Assembly (NCBI GenBank): GCA_022432975.1
Contig: CM039512.1
Span: forward strand, 43,127,124 to 43,191,123
Direction of reading: 5' to 3'
DNA from: Begonia masoniana
Lineage: Eukaryota > Streptophyta > Magnoliopsida > Cucurbitales > Begoniaceae
DNA length: 64,000 bases
Under the pieces are notes generated by a model. The model saw only the letters and a program-made list of their open reading frames with translations. It was not told the DNA's origin and ran no database searches. Position numbers and translations under genes: made by a program. Of this stretch, positions 62,952-64,000 are shown one piece after another. The first letter of the stretch is position 1. Each line of letters starts with the position of its first letter.

Positions 62952-64000
62952 CTTATCCTACCAAGCACAAGGTCTATGTCAAAGAAAGTTGTGATTAGTT
63001 TCCATTAACACGAACGTGTTCTCAAGTCGTGAAGGAGAGGAACAAAGTTCAAGATCATTTAAAGTATAAGTTTTTGTATCCTTTCAGGGCATAGAAATCA
63101 AGAGAAATTTTTAATGATTTGAGAAAAATAAGGAAGAAAGGAAAAGTTGCAACAACCTTGCATTAACGGAATTAGGTCTTTAAATAATGACCTCCACCTG
63201 GCCTCTCTTTCCAAATTCCTAAACAAGCAGTATTGTGGTCCCAAACTTAGCGAGGATTTTGGTTTTATTTTGATATGACTTCGTACACTGCACGTGTATT
63301 ACACCTTATAATATAGATCGCAAAAACATTTAGATTATTTGTGCTACAACACAAGTCCATATGTGAAAAAATACTCATAGCTCTTATGCTACACCAGTTA
63401 ATTTCTTCTATGGAAGTAATAATAAAATTGGTAAGATAGAAAAATAGCCTTATTTGTAAAGGCAAGGATAAAAAAAATCCTGAAATTGTAAGATGTTGTA
63501 ACTGTTATTTTTAATTAGGTACTGAAGAATTAAATTAAATTTTAGACTATTGAACCTTGGGCTTGGACAGTGGTAGACTCACTTTGAGGTAGAAATTTAT
63601 TTTATATTTAGTTTTTGCACGTTTTATTTTAATTATTTTATTTATAAAATAATTGTTAAAAATTTCTTATTATTATTTTATTTTAATGTGTATATATTCT
63701 TTTGCGTATGTTTTCGTATTTTGACATAAAAACTTTGTTTCAACTAGAGTAATAAGGCAACTGACTGTGTTGTGTCACTGGGTGCAAACCCTAAACCTGA
63801 TCAAGGTATATTTTGTGACTTTTGCGATCGTCAAGTATCAGTGTTTTTATTTTAAATGCACAAGACATGATGTGCTCGAAGATCGTGAGTATCTCCATTT
63901 TTACTAAATTTTAATTTGTTATTAATTTGTCAAAATTGAACATAATAATTTGAAATAAAATATTTCTTTATTGAGTTTGATCAATTCACCCCAAACGACA
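62153..64000. other. AT-rich intergenic sequence, one exon-like segment and a CT microsatellite
   Basis: No intact gene. After an acceptor-like TTTGTTTGCAG, 62397-62468 is open in two frames (FGQYEHLILMHPENLAKLG, or RFVIRPVRASNFDASGKSRE) and ends at a CAG|GTTTT donor-like site; the protein is not recognised. (CT)n of about 32 bp lies at 62920-62950. From 63200 onward the sequence is AT-rich without features I can support. Confidence 0.45.

Overview
The window reads as an intergenic, repeat-rich stretch of a flowering-plant (probably eudicot) nuclear genome. Almost all of it is LTR retrotransposons, pararetrovirus-like relics and their satellites. Host sequence survives only as three relics: the last exon of an unrecognised gene (34437-35482), a possible convergent exon (40252-40376), and a decayed integrin-linked-kinase-type (ILK, Raf-like) kinase pseudogene (55082-62152). 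There is no bacterial-style operon, tRNA, CRISPR array or intact host gene. The only uninterrupted retroelement pol frame is in the Tork/Tnt1-like element at 56808-62107.

Layout. 1-6769: minus-strand SIRE/Maximus-type Copia (copy 1), inserted in the 5' LTR of a plus-strand Tekay/Del-type chromovirus whose remnant runs to 9546. 9547-11000: minus-strand relic resembling an endogenous pararetrovirus, joined to a TA microsatellite. 11362-11461: 100-N scaffold gap. 11462-22081: second SIRE copy with both LTRs. 22082-29868: second copy of the chromovirus, whose 3' LTR is about 5.4 kb and holds a 1.1-kb TA tract and a 2-kb 13-bp minisatellite. 30500-33606: truncated minus-strand Copia. 34511-35333: Cassandra TRIM with 5S-rRNA-like LTRs, inserted in a host coding exon. 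35531-40215: Ale/Retrofit-like Copia in the same gene's 3' UTR. 41279-44625: solo Tekay-like LTR with a 26-bp minisatellite. 44640-46203: second pararetrovirus-like relic. 46512-51047: Tekay-like relic with a 2.9-kb 3' LTR. 51048-54757: truncated Tork-like Copia. 56808-62107: intact young Tork/Tnt1-like Copia inside the kinase pseudogene.

Three patterns stand out. (i) Three diverged Tekay-like LTRs share an apparent two-intron leader (donor, acceptor, about 50-nt exon, donor, acceptor) followed by a minisatellite of period 13 or 26. (ii) A related CATCGG..GATG unit of about 26 bp also fills the LTR of the unrelated SIRE Copia, so a similar tandem motif sits in two superfamilies. (iii) 1-9470 and 15361-24755 are near-identical and flank the gap. 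The second copy carries many single-base indels, so an assembly duplication or unpolished sequence must be excluded before any biological duplication is claimed. All calls rest on reading the sequence; no database search was run.
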